This document shows positions 16,081-22,869 of a stretch of 25,221 bases of DNA, piece after piece. Both the position numbers and the translations under genes were made by a program. Where the stretch lies: NCBI GenBank assembly GCA_050013235.1, contig JBEKFQ010000047.1:1-25221 (forward strand), in the 5' to 3' direction. Origin of the DNA: RH-AL1 sp050013235 (GTDB taxonomy: Bacteria > Pseudomonadota > Alphaproteobacteria > Rhizobiales > Beijerinckiaceae). Below the pieces are notes generated by a model. The model worked only from the letters and a program-made list of their open reading frames with translations, was not told where the DNA came from and did no database searches. Position 1 is the first letter of the stretch; each line of letters starts with the position of its first letter.

Positions 16081-17355
16081 TTAAGCGACCGCCGCCTCCA
16101 GCCCCGCCACCAGGATACAGATCGCAATCCCCTCGGACGCCCGTTTCACGTCGGCGAGCTTGGGAAAGGTGGGGGCCAAACGGAGATTGCTGTTGCGGGG
16201 ATCCTTGCCATGGGGCCAGGTCGCGCCGGCCGGCGTCAAGGCGAGGCCCGCGTCTTTCGCGAGGTCCACCACACGCGTGGCGGTGCCTTCCACCACATCG
16301 ACGCTGACGAAATAGCCGCCCTCGGGCTTCGACCAGGTGGCGAGGCCGAGACCGCCGAGACGGGCCTCCAAGGCCTGCTCCACGGCGGCGAATTTCGGGG
16401 CGATCAAGGCGCGTTGCGCATCCATGTGCTTCTCGATGCCGGCGTCGTCGCGCAAAAAGCGGACATGGCGGAGCTGGTTGAGCTTGTCCGGGCCGATGGT
16501 GCGCTTGAACGCGCGGGCGAGGAACCATTTCACATTGGCGGGCGAGGAGGCGAAGAACGCCAGGCCCGCGCCGGCCAAGGTGACCTTGGAGGTCGAAGCG
16601 AAGATGAAGGCGCGGTCGGGGTTGCCAGCCTGCGCGCAGGCCTCCAAAATATTGCGGATGGCGTGGCGCTTTTCCGTGAGATGGTGGACGCTATAGGCGT
16701 CGTCCCAATACAGCCGGAAATCCGGCGCGCCGGTCTTCATCGCGGCCAAGCGCTCGATGGTTTCAGCGGAATAAATATCGCCCGACGGATTCGAATATTT
16801 CGGCACGTTCCACATGCCCTTGACGCTGGGATCGGCGGCAAGCTCTTCCACCGCGTCCATGTCAGGGCCTTCGCCCGTCAAGGGTACCGGCAGCATGCGA
16901 ATGCCGTATTCCTCGAGAATCGCGAAATGACGGTCGTAGCCTGGCACCGGGCAAATGAAGGCGATGGACCCTTCCTTCGACCAGGGCGCCGTGCCGCCGG
17001 GCACGCCCTTGAGCAGCGCCCACACAAGCGTATCGTGCATCAAGGCGAGGCTGGAATTATCGCCCACCACGATTTGCTCCGGCGGCGCGCCGAGCACGGT
17101 GGAAAACAATCGCCGCGCTTCGAGCAGACCCTGCAGGTTGCCGTAATTGCGCGCGTCCTCGCCGGCTTCGCTGTGATAGTCGCCGTTGCCAGGCAGCGCC
17201 AGCATGCCGTTGGAGAGATCGAGCTGGTCCGGCGCCGGTTTGCCCCGTGTCATGTCGAGCTTGAGGCCACGCGCCTTGAAGGCCTCGTAATCGGCGCGGG
17301 CGCGCTCCAAGAGAGCGCGGCGATCCGCAAGGGAGAGGCTGGTAATTGCAGTCAT
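16081..17355 (-). CDS. class I aminotransferase, aspartate aminotransferase-like (PF12897 type)
   Basis: A 424-residue PLP-dependent fold-type I enzyme. LDMTRGKPAPDQLDLSNGML near the N-terminus is typical of the divergent aspartate aminotransferase group (PF12897; Corynebacterium AspT type). The PLP lysine is Lys257 in FASTSKVTLAG. KYSNPSGDIYS and YWDDAYSVHHL carry the cofactor-binding Asn, Asp and Tyr, and SNLRLAPTFP near the C-terminus should provide the carboxylate-binding Arg. The probable reaction is aspartate plus 2-oxoglutarate to oxaloacetate and glutamate, reversible. The chosen start is ATG 17355, two bases after the lysC stop; a TTG at 17361 overlaps it. Being in an operon with aspartokinase suggests a role in supplying aspartate for lysine, threonine and methionine. 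Exact substrate is inferred. Confidence 0.88.
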   Translation of the reverse strand: MTAITSLSLADRRALLERARADYEAFKARGLKLDMTRGKPAPDQLDLSNGMLALPGNGDYHSEAGEDARNYGNLQGLLEARRLFSTVLGAPPEQIVVGDNSSLALMHDTLVWALLKGVPGGTAPWSKEGSIAFICPVPGYDRHFAILEEYGIRMLPVPLTGEGPDMDAVEELAADPSVKGMWNVPKYSNPSGDIYSAETIERLAAMKTGAPDFRLYWDDAYSVHHLTEKRHAIRNILEACAQAGNPDRAFIFASTSKVTLAGAGLAFFASSPANVKWFLARAFKRTIGPDKLNQLRHVRFLRDDAGIEKHMDAQRALIAPKFAAVEQALEARLGGLGLATWSKPEGGYFVSVDVVEGTATRVVDLAKDAGLALTPAGATWPHGKDPRNSNLRLAPTFPKLADVKRASEGIAICILVAGLEAAVA

Positions 17356-17357
17356 GA

Positions 17358-18596
17358 TCAAGCCTTGTCTAGCCCATAAAGCGTATGGAGGGTGCGCACC
17401 GCCAATTCGGTATAGGCAGCCTCGATGAGGACCGAGAATTTGATCTCGGACGTGGTGATCGCGCGAATATTGATGCCTTTTTCCGCGAGAGCTTTAAAAG
17501 CCTTGGCCGCCACGCCCGCATGCGAGCGCATGCCGACGCCGATGGCTGAAACCTTGACCACATCGGTCGAGCCTTCCAGAAAGGCGAAGCCGATCTGCTC
17601 CTTCAAGCCTTCCAACACGGCGCAAGCACGGTCGAAATCGGCGATCGTGGTCGTGAAGGTCATATCCGTGGTTTTTTGATCGCCCGAGATCACCTGGATG
17701 ATCATATCGACGTTGATGTTTTTCTCGGCGAGCGGCACGAAAATGGCGGCGGCAATCCCCGGCGCATCCTTCAAATGACGCAAGGTAATCTGCGCTTCGT
17801 CTCGCGAGAAGGCAATGCCGGTGACGACGGGCTGTTCCACGATATCTTCCTCTTCGCAAATCAGGGTGCCGGGACGCGGGTTTTCGGGATCGTCGAAACT
17901 CGACCGCACGAAAGTCTTCACCTTGTGCAGCATGGCAAGCTCCACGGAGCGGACCTGAAGCACTTTGGCGCCCAGCGAAGCCAATTCGAGCATTTCCTCG
18001 AAGGCGATCTTGTCGAGCCGCTTGGCCTTGGGGACGACGCGCGGATCGGTAGTATAGACGCCATCGACATCGGTATAAATATCGCAGCGATCCGCTTTCA
18101 AGGCCGCCGCAATCGCGACCGCCGAAGTGTCGGACCCGCCGCGGCCGAGGGTCGAGATGCGGTTGGTTGGGGCATGAACCCCTTGGAAGCCGGCAATCAC
18201 CGCGACTTCGCGATTGTGGGCGAAGGCGTCGAGGATCGCCGCGCCGCCGATCTCCTCGATTCGCGCGGCGCCGTGGGCGTCCGAGGTGCGGATCGGGATC
18301 TGCCAGCCGAGCCACGACCGGGCGGGAATGCCGATATTTTGCAACGCGATCGCGAGAAGGCCAGCCGTCACCTGCTCGCCCGAGGCGACGACGGCATCGT
18401 ATTCGCGATGATCGTACAGGGGGGAGGCTTCCTTGCACCAGGCGACCAGCTCGTTCGTCTTGCCGGACATGGCGGAGACGACGACGGCGACCTCGTGGCC
18501 AGCGTCGAATTCCCGTTTCACATGACGGGCGACATTGCGGATACGGTCGAGATCGGCGACGGAGGTGCCACCGAATTTCATGACAAGACGAGACAT
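17358..18596 (-). CDS. lysC: aspartate kinase (aspartokinase)
   Basis: A 412-residue enzyme that makes 4-phospho-aspartate, the first step to lysine, threonine, methionine and diaminopimelate. The N-terminal MSRLVMKFGGTSVAD holds the nucleotide-binding KFGGTS. STLGRGGSDTSAVAIAAAL and IYTDVDGVYTTDPRVV complete the kinase domain (to about 250). Two C-terminal ACT domains follow (about 265-405), with DMIIQVISG and GVGMRSHAGVAAKAF as the usual effector-binding stretches, so feedback inhibition by lysine and/or threonine is expected. The start is ATG 18596, which gives the family's normal N-terminus; the frame is open for 26 more codons upstream. It is divergent from ubiG across 125 bases, which must hold both promoters. 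No lysine riboswitch is apparent there. Confidence 0.96.
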   Translation of the reverse strand: MSRLVMKFGGTSVADLDRIRNVARHVKREFDAGHEVAVVVSAMSGKTNELVAWCKEASPLYDHREYDAVVASGEQVTAGLLAIALQNIGIPARSWLGWQIPIRTSDAHGAARIEEIGGAAILDAFAHNREVAVIAGFQGVHAPTNRISTLGRGGSDTSAVAIAAALKADRCDIYTDVDGVYTTDPRVVPKAKRLDKIAFEEMLELASLGAKVLQVRSVELAMLHKVKTFVRSSFDDPENPRPGTLICEEEDIVEQPVVTGIAFSRDEAQITLRHLKDAPGIAAAIFVPLAEKNINVDMIIQVISGDQKTTDMTFTTTIADFDRACAVLEGLKEQIGFAFLEGSTDVVKVSAIGVGMRSHAGVAAKAFKALAEKGINIRAITTSEIKFSVLIEAAYTELAVRTLHTLYGLDKA

Positions 18597-18721
18597 TGGG
18601 ATGCCGGGGTACTCGTGAAGGGCGCTTGAGCGTATAAGGGCGGCATACATGACGGGACGGCGGCGCTTCGTCAATTGTCAGTTGCGGGAAGATGGGCGCC
18701 GGAACAAGGACGGAACCTGAA

Positions 18722-19465
18722 ATGGCTGATCAGGACAAAGGCGCATTTGCTCGCGGCACGATCGATGAAGAGGATCTCGCGAAATACGACCGGCTCGGAG
18801 CGGAATGGTGGAACCCGGAGGGCCCCATGCAGGCCCTGCATAAGTTCAACCCCGTGCGCGTGGCCTACATCCGGGATCTCCTGACAAAAGGGGAAGGCGC
18901 CGAGCCGCTGAAAGGGCTGCGGATTCTCGACATCGGCTCGGGGGGCGGCATTTTGTCGGAAAGCCTGGCGCGGCTCGGGGCCAACGTCACCGGGATCGAC
19001 CCGGCCCCCAACAATATCGCCATTGCCGCCCGCCATGCGTCCGAGGCGGGGCTGACCATCGATTATCGCTGCACCACCATCGAGACGTTTAGCGGTTCGG
19101 GAGAGCTTTTCGACGCCGTGCTCGCCATGGAGGTGATCGAGCATGTGCGCGACGTGTCCGGTTTTCTCCGCCATGCCGCCGCGATGGTCCGCCCCGGCGG
19201 GCTGATGGTGGGCGCGACTCTGAATCGGACGCTCAAGAGCTACGCGCTCGCCATCGTCGGCGCCGAATATGTCCTGCACTGGGTGCCCAAGGGCACGCAC
19301 GATTGGCAAAAATTCGTCACTCCGTCGGAGTTCAAGGCGCATTTCAGCCGCGCGGGCCTGAAAAATATCGCCGAGACCGGGGTGATCTATAAACCCGTCG
19401 CCGCTCGCTGGTCGCTCTCCCGGGACATGGGCGTCAATTACATGGTTGCCGCACGCAGGCCGTAA
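18722..19465 (+). CDS. ubiG: ubiquinone biosynthesis O-methyltransferase
   Basis: A 247-residue SAM-dependent methyltransferase that performs both O-methylations in ubiquinone synthesis. Family marks: KYDRLGAEWWNPEGPMQALHKFNPVRVAYI at 21-50, SAM motif I LRILDIGSGGGILSE (66-80), GIDPAPNNI, the motif AMEVIEHVRD, and GTHDWQKFVTPSE, the UbiG-typical membrane-contact region. ATG 18722 has AAGGA (18706-18710) upstream. The divergent ubiG-lysC pair is, as I recall, common in Hyphomicrobiales, which supports both calls and the taxonomic placement. Confidence 0.95.
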   Translation: MADQDKGAFARGTIDEEDLAKYDRLGAEWWNPEGPMQALHKFNPVRVAYIRDLLTKGEGAEPLKGLRILDIGSGGGILSESLARLGANVTGIDPAPNNIAIAARHASEAGLTIDYRCTTIETFSGSGELFDAVLAMEVIEHVRDVSGFLRHAAAMVRPGGLMVGATLNRTLKSYALAIVGAEYVLHWVPKGTHDWQKFVTPSEFKAHFSRAGLKNIAETGVIYKPVAARWSLSRDMGVNYMVAARRP

Positions 19466-19543
19466 ACGAACGCATTCCGGCGAGATTGTTGCCTAAAAGA
19501 GACGCGTTTCGGAATATGACAATTCAATAGCGCGTGATTGGCG

Positions 19544-19566
19544 CTTATCCCGCGATCTCGGATAAG
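19544..19566. promoter_or_regulatory. inverted repeat upstream of the copper operon, possible operator or leader hairpin
   Basis: CTTATCC, nine bases, GGATAAG: a perfect repeat with 7-bp arms lying 37 bases before the DUF2946 start. It could be a dimeric repressor site or a leader hairpin. It does not match a copper-regulator box I know well. Confidence 0.35.
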
Positions 19567-19603
19567 AGTAGCCGGCTACACTGGTTGCAAGAGCTGCTCA
19601 GCT

Positions 19604-20038
19604 ATGACCGCGCGATCCGGGAGATGGAACACGAGAAAGGTCCAGGGTGCCCGTCGCGCCTTTGTCTCCGCTCGCCACCTCGCCGCCGTCTGCCTCGCGA
19701 TCCTCGGTCTCTATCTCCAGATCACCGCGGCGGCGGCTTGTTTGATCGGGCCATCCGCCGCGAACGATGCCGGACCCAGCGGGGACCTCTTCCCGATCTG
19801 TCATACCGATGATGGCGGCACGGATACGCCAGGCGGCGATCAAGGGCCGGCGGCGCAGCATTCCTGCCCCTTATGTGCGCACCATTGCCAAGCGCTCCTG
19901 GCGCCGCCAAGCCCGGTCACTGTCCTCGAACCTCTCTTCACCGGTTCGACGGAAGCCACGCACGCTCCGTTTTTAACGCGATCCCTCGCCCGTTTCGCGG
20001 CTGGCGCGCCGCCACGCGGCCCTCCCGCGACGGCCTGA
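19604..20038 (+). CDS. DUF2946-like cysteine/histidine-rich exported protein
   Basis: A 144-residue protein with a basic N-terminus and one hydrophobic segment (about 27-46, LAAVCLAILGLYLQITAAAA) that is either a signal peptide or an anchor. The following part has ICH at 65-67 and CPLCAHHC at 88-95, a Cys/His cluster of the type found in DUF2946 proteins and plausible as a metal-binding site. The C-terminal 45 residues are Pro/Ala/Thr-rich. It is the first gene of a set with copC and copD, so a role in copper capture or sensing outside the cytoplasm is inferred. The start ATG 19604 places the hydrophobic segment at a normal distance; the frame is open a further 22 codons upstream. Confidence 0.7.
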   Translation: MTARSGRWNTRKVQGARRAFVSARHLAAVCLAILGLYLQITAAAACLIGPSAANDAGPSGDLFPICHTDDGGTDTPGGDQGPAAQHSCPLCAHHCQALLAPPSPVTVLEPLFTGSTEATHAPFLTRSLARFAAGAPPRGPPATA

Positions 20039-20159
20039 CGGCCCCCGCGCTTTCCGCGAAAATCCGCGGCATTCAAGCGCCATCCGGCCCTTCCTACCCG
20101 AAGATTCACGCGCTGGCGCCTCGCGCCCGTGATCACCCCTATTCCATCAAGGATCTCAA

Positions 20160-21125
20160 ATGTTTTCCAAGACCTTCCCCGGCTTGGCCGGCGCGCTTGC
20201 CGCGTCCGCCTTGCTCCTCGGCGCAGGCCCATTGGCCGCGCATACGATCGTCGGCGACCGTGTATTCCCGGCAACGCTCACGATCGACGATCCCGGCGTC
20301 AACGACGAATTGGCGCTGCCGAGCTTTTCCTACCTGTCGACGCCCAATGGCGATGGCACGTATAACTACCAGACCGGCCTTCAATGGGAATACGCCAAGA
20401 CCATCACCTCCGATCTCGGCATTTCCGTCGGCAATGGCGTGACGTTCCAGAGAAACCCGCAAGCGACGGGCTGGTCGAATCTCGAAACGCAGCTGAAATA
20501 TGTCTTGTATCAAAACCCCAAGCAGGAGTTGATTTTCGCGACGGCAATCAACATCGAAATCGGCCATACCGGGAGCTCCCCGGGTTCGGCGCTGCCGGCC
20601 GATCCTTTTTCCACGATCACGGGCAAACTCTATTTCGGCAAAGGCTTCGGCGACGCGCCCGCGGATTGGCTGCGTCCCTTCGCGATCACCGGCGAGGTGG
20701 ATTTTTCGAGCCCCACCGTGAACATCAATCCCGATGGAAGCCTAAACCCAACGCACCTGACCTGGGGCGGCTCGCTGCAATATAGTCTTCTCTACCAGAA
20801 TTCTTATATCAGCGAAGTTCCCGACGTCTTCAAAAGGCTCATTCCGTCCTTCGAGGCCATCTTGACGACACCGGTTTCCTGGACCGGGCCGTCGCCGGCG
20901 ACACCAACAATACCGGGCGTCCATGAGACGACGGGTGTCGTCGGACCGTCGCTCTATTACATCGGCCAATATTTCGAAATTGGCGTGATGGCGCAAATCC
21001 CGGTCAATAGCGACAGCGGCAAGCATCTCGGCGCCTTGGCGGTTCTCGATTTCTTCCTCGACGATATCGCCCCGGATTCAATCGGCAAACCCCTCTTCGG
21101 CGCAACGCACACTTCGAAATATTGA
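20160..21125 (+). CDS. exported protein of unknown function, possibly an outer-membrane beta-barrel, in copper operon
   Basis: A 321-residue protein that I cannot assign to a named family. Residues 1-27 are a clear signal peptide ending GPLAA, then HTIVGDRVFPATLTIDDPGVNDEL. The mature part has alternating aromatic and polar strands (YNYQTGLQWEYAKTITSDL, NLETQLKYVLYQ, LTWGGSLQYSLLYQ, SLYYIGQYFEIGVMAQI) that resemble an outer-membrane barrel or MetA/phenol-type putative transporter; a terminal aromatic residue (Tyr) fits this. The AAGGA ribosome binding site is six bases before ATG 20160. It lies 121 bases after DUF2946 and nine before copC, so it is surely co-transcribed with copC. A His one residue after the likely cleavage site could bind copper. 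An envelope copper role is inferred from neighbours only. Confidence 0.75.
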   Translation: MFSKTFPGLAGALAASALLLGAGPLAAHTIVGDRVFPATLTIDDPGVNDELALPSFSYLSTPNGDGTYNYQTGLQWEYAKTITSDLGISVGNGVTFQRNPQATGWSNLETQLKYVLYQNPKQELIFATAINIEIGHTGSSPGSALPADPFSTITGKLYFGKGFGDAPADWLRPFAITGEVDFSSPTVNINPDGSLNPTHLTWGGSLQYSLLYQNSYISEVPDVFKRLIPSFEAILTTPVSWTGPSPATPTIPGVHETTGVVGPSLYYIGQYFEIGVMAQIPVNSDSGKHLGALAVLDFFLDDIAPDSIGKPLFGATHTSKY

Positions 21126-21134
21126 GGTCATCCC

Positions 21135-21506
21135 ATGAAACATCGTCTTAGATTGCCACTTGCGGCTCTCCTCGCGACCGTTCTCGCAAGCACCTCCGCC
21201 TTCGCCCACGCCTTCTTGGATCATGCCACGCCCGGCGTCGGCGCGACGGTGAAAAGCGCACCCGGCGAACTCCAGCTCAGCTTTACCCAAAACATCGTAC
21301 CGGCCTTCTCGGGCGTCACGCTCAAGGCGGCGGGCGGCGGCGAAATCCCCGTGGGCAAGGCGACACTCGACACCGGAAGCGCCAACACGCTCCATGTGAA
21401 GCTCGGCAAGGCGCTGACACCGGGCACCTATATCGTGAGCTGGCACGTCGTATCCGTGGATACGCATCCGACCTCGGGCACATATAAATTCACGATCGCG
21501 CCCTGA
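21135..21506 (+). CDS. copC: CopC-family periplasmic copper-binding protein
   Basis: A 123-residue protein. A signal peptide (1-24, cleavage after AFA) leaves His25 as the first mature residue, and HAFLDHATPG is the CopC opening. Asp109 and His111 in SVDTHPTSGTY (mature 85 and 87) complete the Cu(II) site used with the N-terminal His in CopC proteins. The Met-rich Cu(I) loop of Pseudomonas CopC is missing, so this should be the Cu(II)-only type. It would hand copper to CopD, encoded 24 bases downstream. A GAGG ribosome binding site precedes ATG 21135. Confidence 0.94.
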   Translation: MKHRLRLPLAALLATVLASTSAFAHAFLDHATPGVGATVKSAPGELQLSFTQNIVPAFSGVTLKAAGGGEIPVGKATLDTGSANTLHVKLGKALTPGTYIVSWHVVSVDTHPTSGTYKFTIAP

Positions 21507-21530
21507 CATTATGCGAGGGGCGGGATCGCC

Positions 21531-22556
21531 ATGATACTTCTTGGTCAGTTCCACATTCTTCTCGCCCAAGCGATGCAGGGCATGCCGGGCATGGATGACA
21601 TGCCCGGCATGGACCATGGCGCCGACGCCACGCTCGCGACGATTTTCGACGTGCTCGTCCTCTCCCGTTGGCTCCATTTCGCCACCGTCTTCATCCTTTT
21701 CGGCTCCAGTTTCTTTTGGCTCACGGTGGGCCGGCCGGCACCAGGCCAGGACGCTCGCGGCTTGCCCTGCGCGCAGCGGGCGACCGTCAGGCTCCTTTCG
21801 ATTGCCGCGCCGCTCGCGGCTCTGTCCGGCCTCGGCTGGCTGCTGGGCATGCTCGCCAACATGACTGGGGGCTTTGGCCGTGCGATCGATCCGGAAAATC
21901 TGCGGCTGTTCTTTTTCGAGACGGCCTTCGGGCCGGTCTGGACCCTCCGGCTGATTCTGCTCGCCGCCGCGACCATCACGGCCCTTTCCCCGCTTCGAAA
22001 CCATATCCGGTTCGCGATATTGGGGCATGCCGGCGCTCTGCTCTTGATCAGCCAAGCCTGGCTCGGTCATGCCGCCGAAGGCGGATCGGACTTTTACGGC
22101 GTGCTGATGATTTCCGTCTATTGCGTGCACGTGTGCGCTGGGGGAGCTTGGGTGGGCGGCCTGCCGCCGTTGACCTTGGCGATGTTCGAGACGAGGCCTG
22201 CCGGACCGGAGGCCTCGCGCTTGGAAACCTACGAGATCCTCGCGCGCTATTCGACGATGGCCAGCATCGCCGTGACCCTCATCGTCCTCAGCGGCATTGC
22301 CAACGCCTGGTTCCGGACAGCGGGCTCGTTCGGCATTTTGGTCCATGCCAGCTATGGCGCGGTGCTCCTCGCCAAAATAATCTTGGTGACAACGATGCTG
22401 GCCTTGGCTGCGTTCAACCGCTTTATCGCCATGCCGAAACTGCGCCAGGGCGCCCCGGCCAGCCGTCTGCGCGCGAGCGTCCTGATCGAACTTGGCCTCG
22501 GCACGCTCGTCCTCGCCGCCGCGGCCGTGCTCGGCATCACCCCGCCGCCTCAGTAA
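21531..22556 (+). CDS. copD: CopD-family copper transport membrane protein with Met/Asp/His-rich N-terminus
   Basis: A 341-residue inner-membrane protein with about eight helices (CopD/PcoD family), thought to move copper across the membrane together with CopC. The core begins LSRWLHFATVFILFGSSFFW and includes LISQAWLGHAAEG, YCVHVCAGGAWVGGLPPL and a C-terminal TLVLAAAAVLGITPPPQ. Before helix 1 lies MQGMPGMDDMPGMDHG (about residues 15-30), a Met/Asp/His cluster well suited to copper binding; this looks like an extension and the DNA for it forms a near-perfect hairpin. GAGGGG ten bases ahead of ATG 21531 serves as the ribosome binding site. It is the last gene of the operon. Confidence 0.92.
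   Translation: MILLGQFHILLAQAMQGMPGMDDMPGMDHGADATLATIFDVLVLSRWLHFATVFILFGSSFFWLTVGRPAPGQDARGLPCAQRATVRLLSIAAPLAALSGLGWLLGMLANMTGGFGRAIDPENLRLFFFETAFGPVWTLRLILLAAATITALSPLRNHIRFAILGHAGALLLISQAWLGHAAEGGSDFYGVLMISVYCVHVCAGGAWVGGLPPLTLAMFETRPAGPEASRLETYEILARYSTMASIAVTLIVLSGIANAWFRTAGSFGILVHASYGAVLLAKIILVTTMLALAAFNRFIAMPKLRQGAPASRLRASVLIELGLGTLVLAAAAVLGITPPPQ
21581..21611 (+). other. 13-bp perfect hairpin inside the 5' end of copD
   Basis: CATGCCGGGCATG (21581-21593), loop GATGA, CATGCCCGGCATG (21599-21611): exact reverse complements. The hairpin begins 50 bases after the copD start codon and lies within the codons of the Met/Asp/His cluster. It may slow early translation or affect mRNA stability, or it may only reflect the repeated MPGMD coding unit. 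Confidence 0.75.
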
Positions 22557-22637
22557 AGCGCGGGATGCGTTGACGAAGCGCCAGCGATCACGTTACAGAG
22601 GCTGCGACCAATGGACATTGACCCTTGCGCCGCCGCC

Positions 22638-22656
22638 GCATCGTCCTCGACGATGC
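22638..22656 (+). terminator. short perfect hairpin after copD, possible terminator
   Basis: GCATCGTC, loop CTC, GACGATGC: 8-bp perfect stem about 80 bases after the copD stop and 36 before the tRNA. A T-run is absent, so termination is a guess. Confidence 0.35.
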
Positions 22657-22691
22657 CGCTCCAAGGCAAAACGGCTTAAAAATCAATGTTT

Positions 22692-22781
22692 GGAGAGGTG
22701 GCAGAGTGGTCGAATGCACCGCACTCGAAATGCGGCATAGGTGCAAGCCTATCGGGGGTTCGAATCCCTCCCTCTCCGCCA
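22692..22781 (+). tRNA. tRNA-Ser, anticodon CGA (reads UCG)
   Basis: A 90-base class II tRNA. The acceptor stem is GGAGAGG with CCTCTCC, discriminator G, and an encoded CCA (22779-22781). The anticodon stem-loop is CCGCA-CTCGAAA-TGCGG with anticodon CGA at 22726-22728. A long variable arm (TAGG-TGCAAG-CCTA) is typical for serine, and the T arm contains GGTTCGAATCC. An integrase gene 87 bases downstream suggests that the 3' half of this tRNA is the attachment site of an integrated element, with the tRNA left intact. Confidence 0.97.
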
Positions 22782-22786
22782 AGACC

Positions 22787-22818
22787 TGCGAATAACGAAG
22801 TCTTCACAGTTATTTGCG
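22787..22818. other. imperfect hairpin between tRNA and integrase
   Basis: TGCGAATAAC and GTTATTTGCG can pair over ten positions (two are G-U) with a 12-base loop. It lies six bases after the tRNA CCA end, inside the presumed element end. It may be an integrase arm site or a tRNA 3' transcript end. Confidence 0.35.
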
Positions 22819-22846
22819 AGATTTCAGGGGCTTACGATCCGTGTGA

Positions 22847-22869
22847 GTGATACACAACGGTGATACACA
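22847..22869 (+). repeat. direct repeat GTGATACACA overlapping the integrase start
   Basis: GTGATACACA occurs at 22847-22856 and 22860-22869, 13 bases apart. The second copy includes the A of the integrase ATG. No Shine-Dalgarno sequence precedes that ATG. Repeats at this place could be integrase or excisionase binding sites that also control the gene. Confidence 0.55.

Noticed and set aside
18597..18721. Lysine riboswitch ahead of lysC
   Set aside because: Only 125 bases shared with ubiG, with no long conserved leader or recognisable riboswitch elements.
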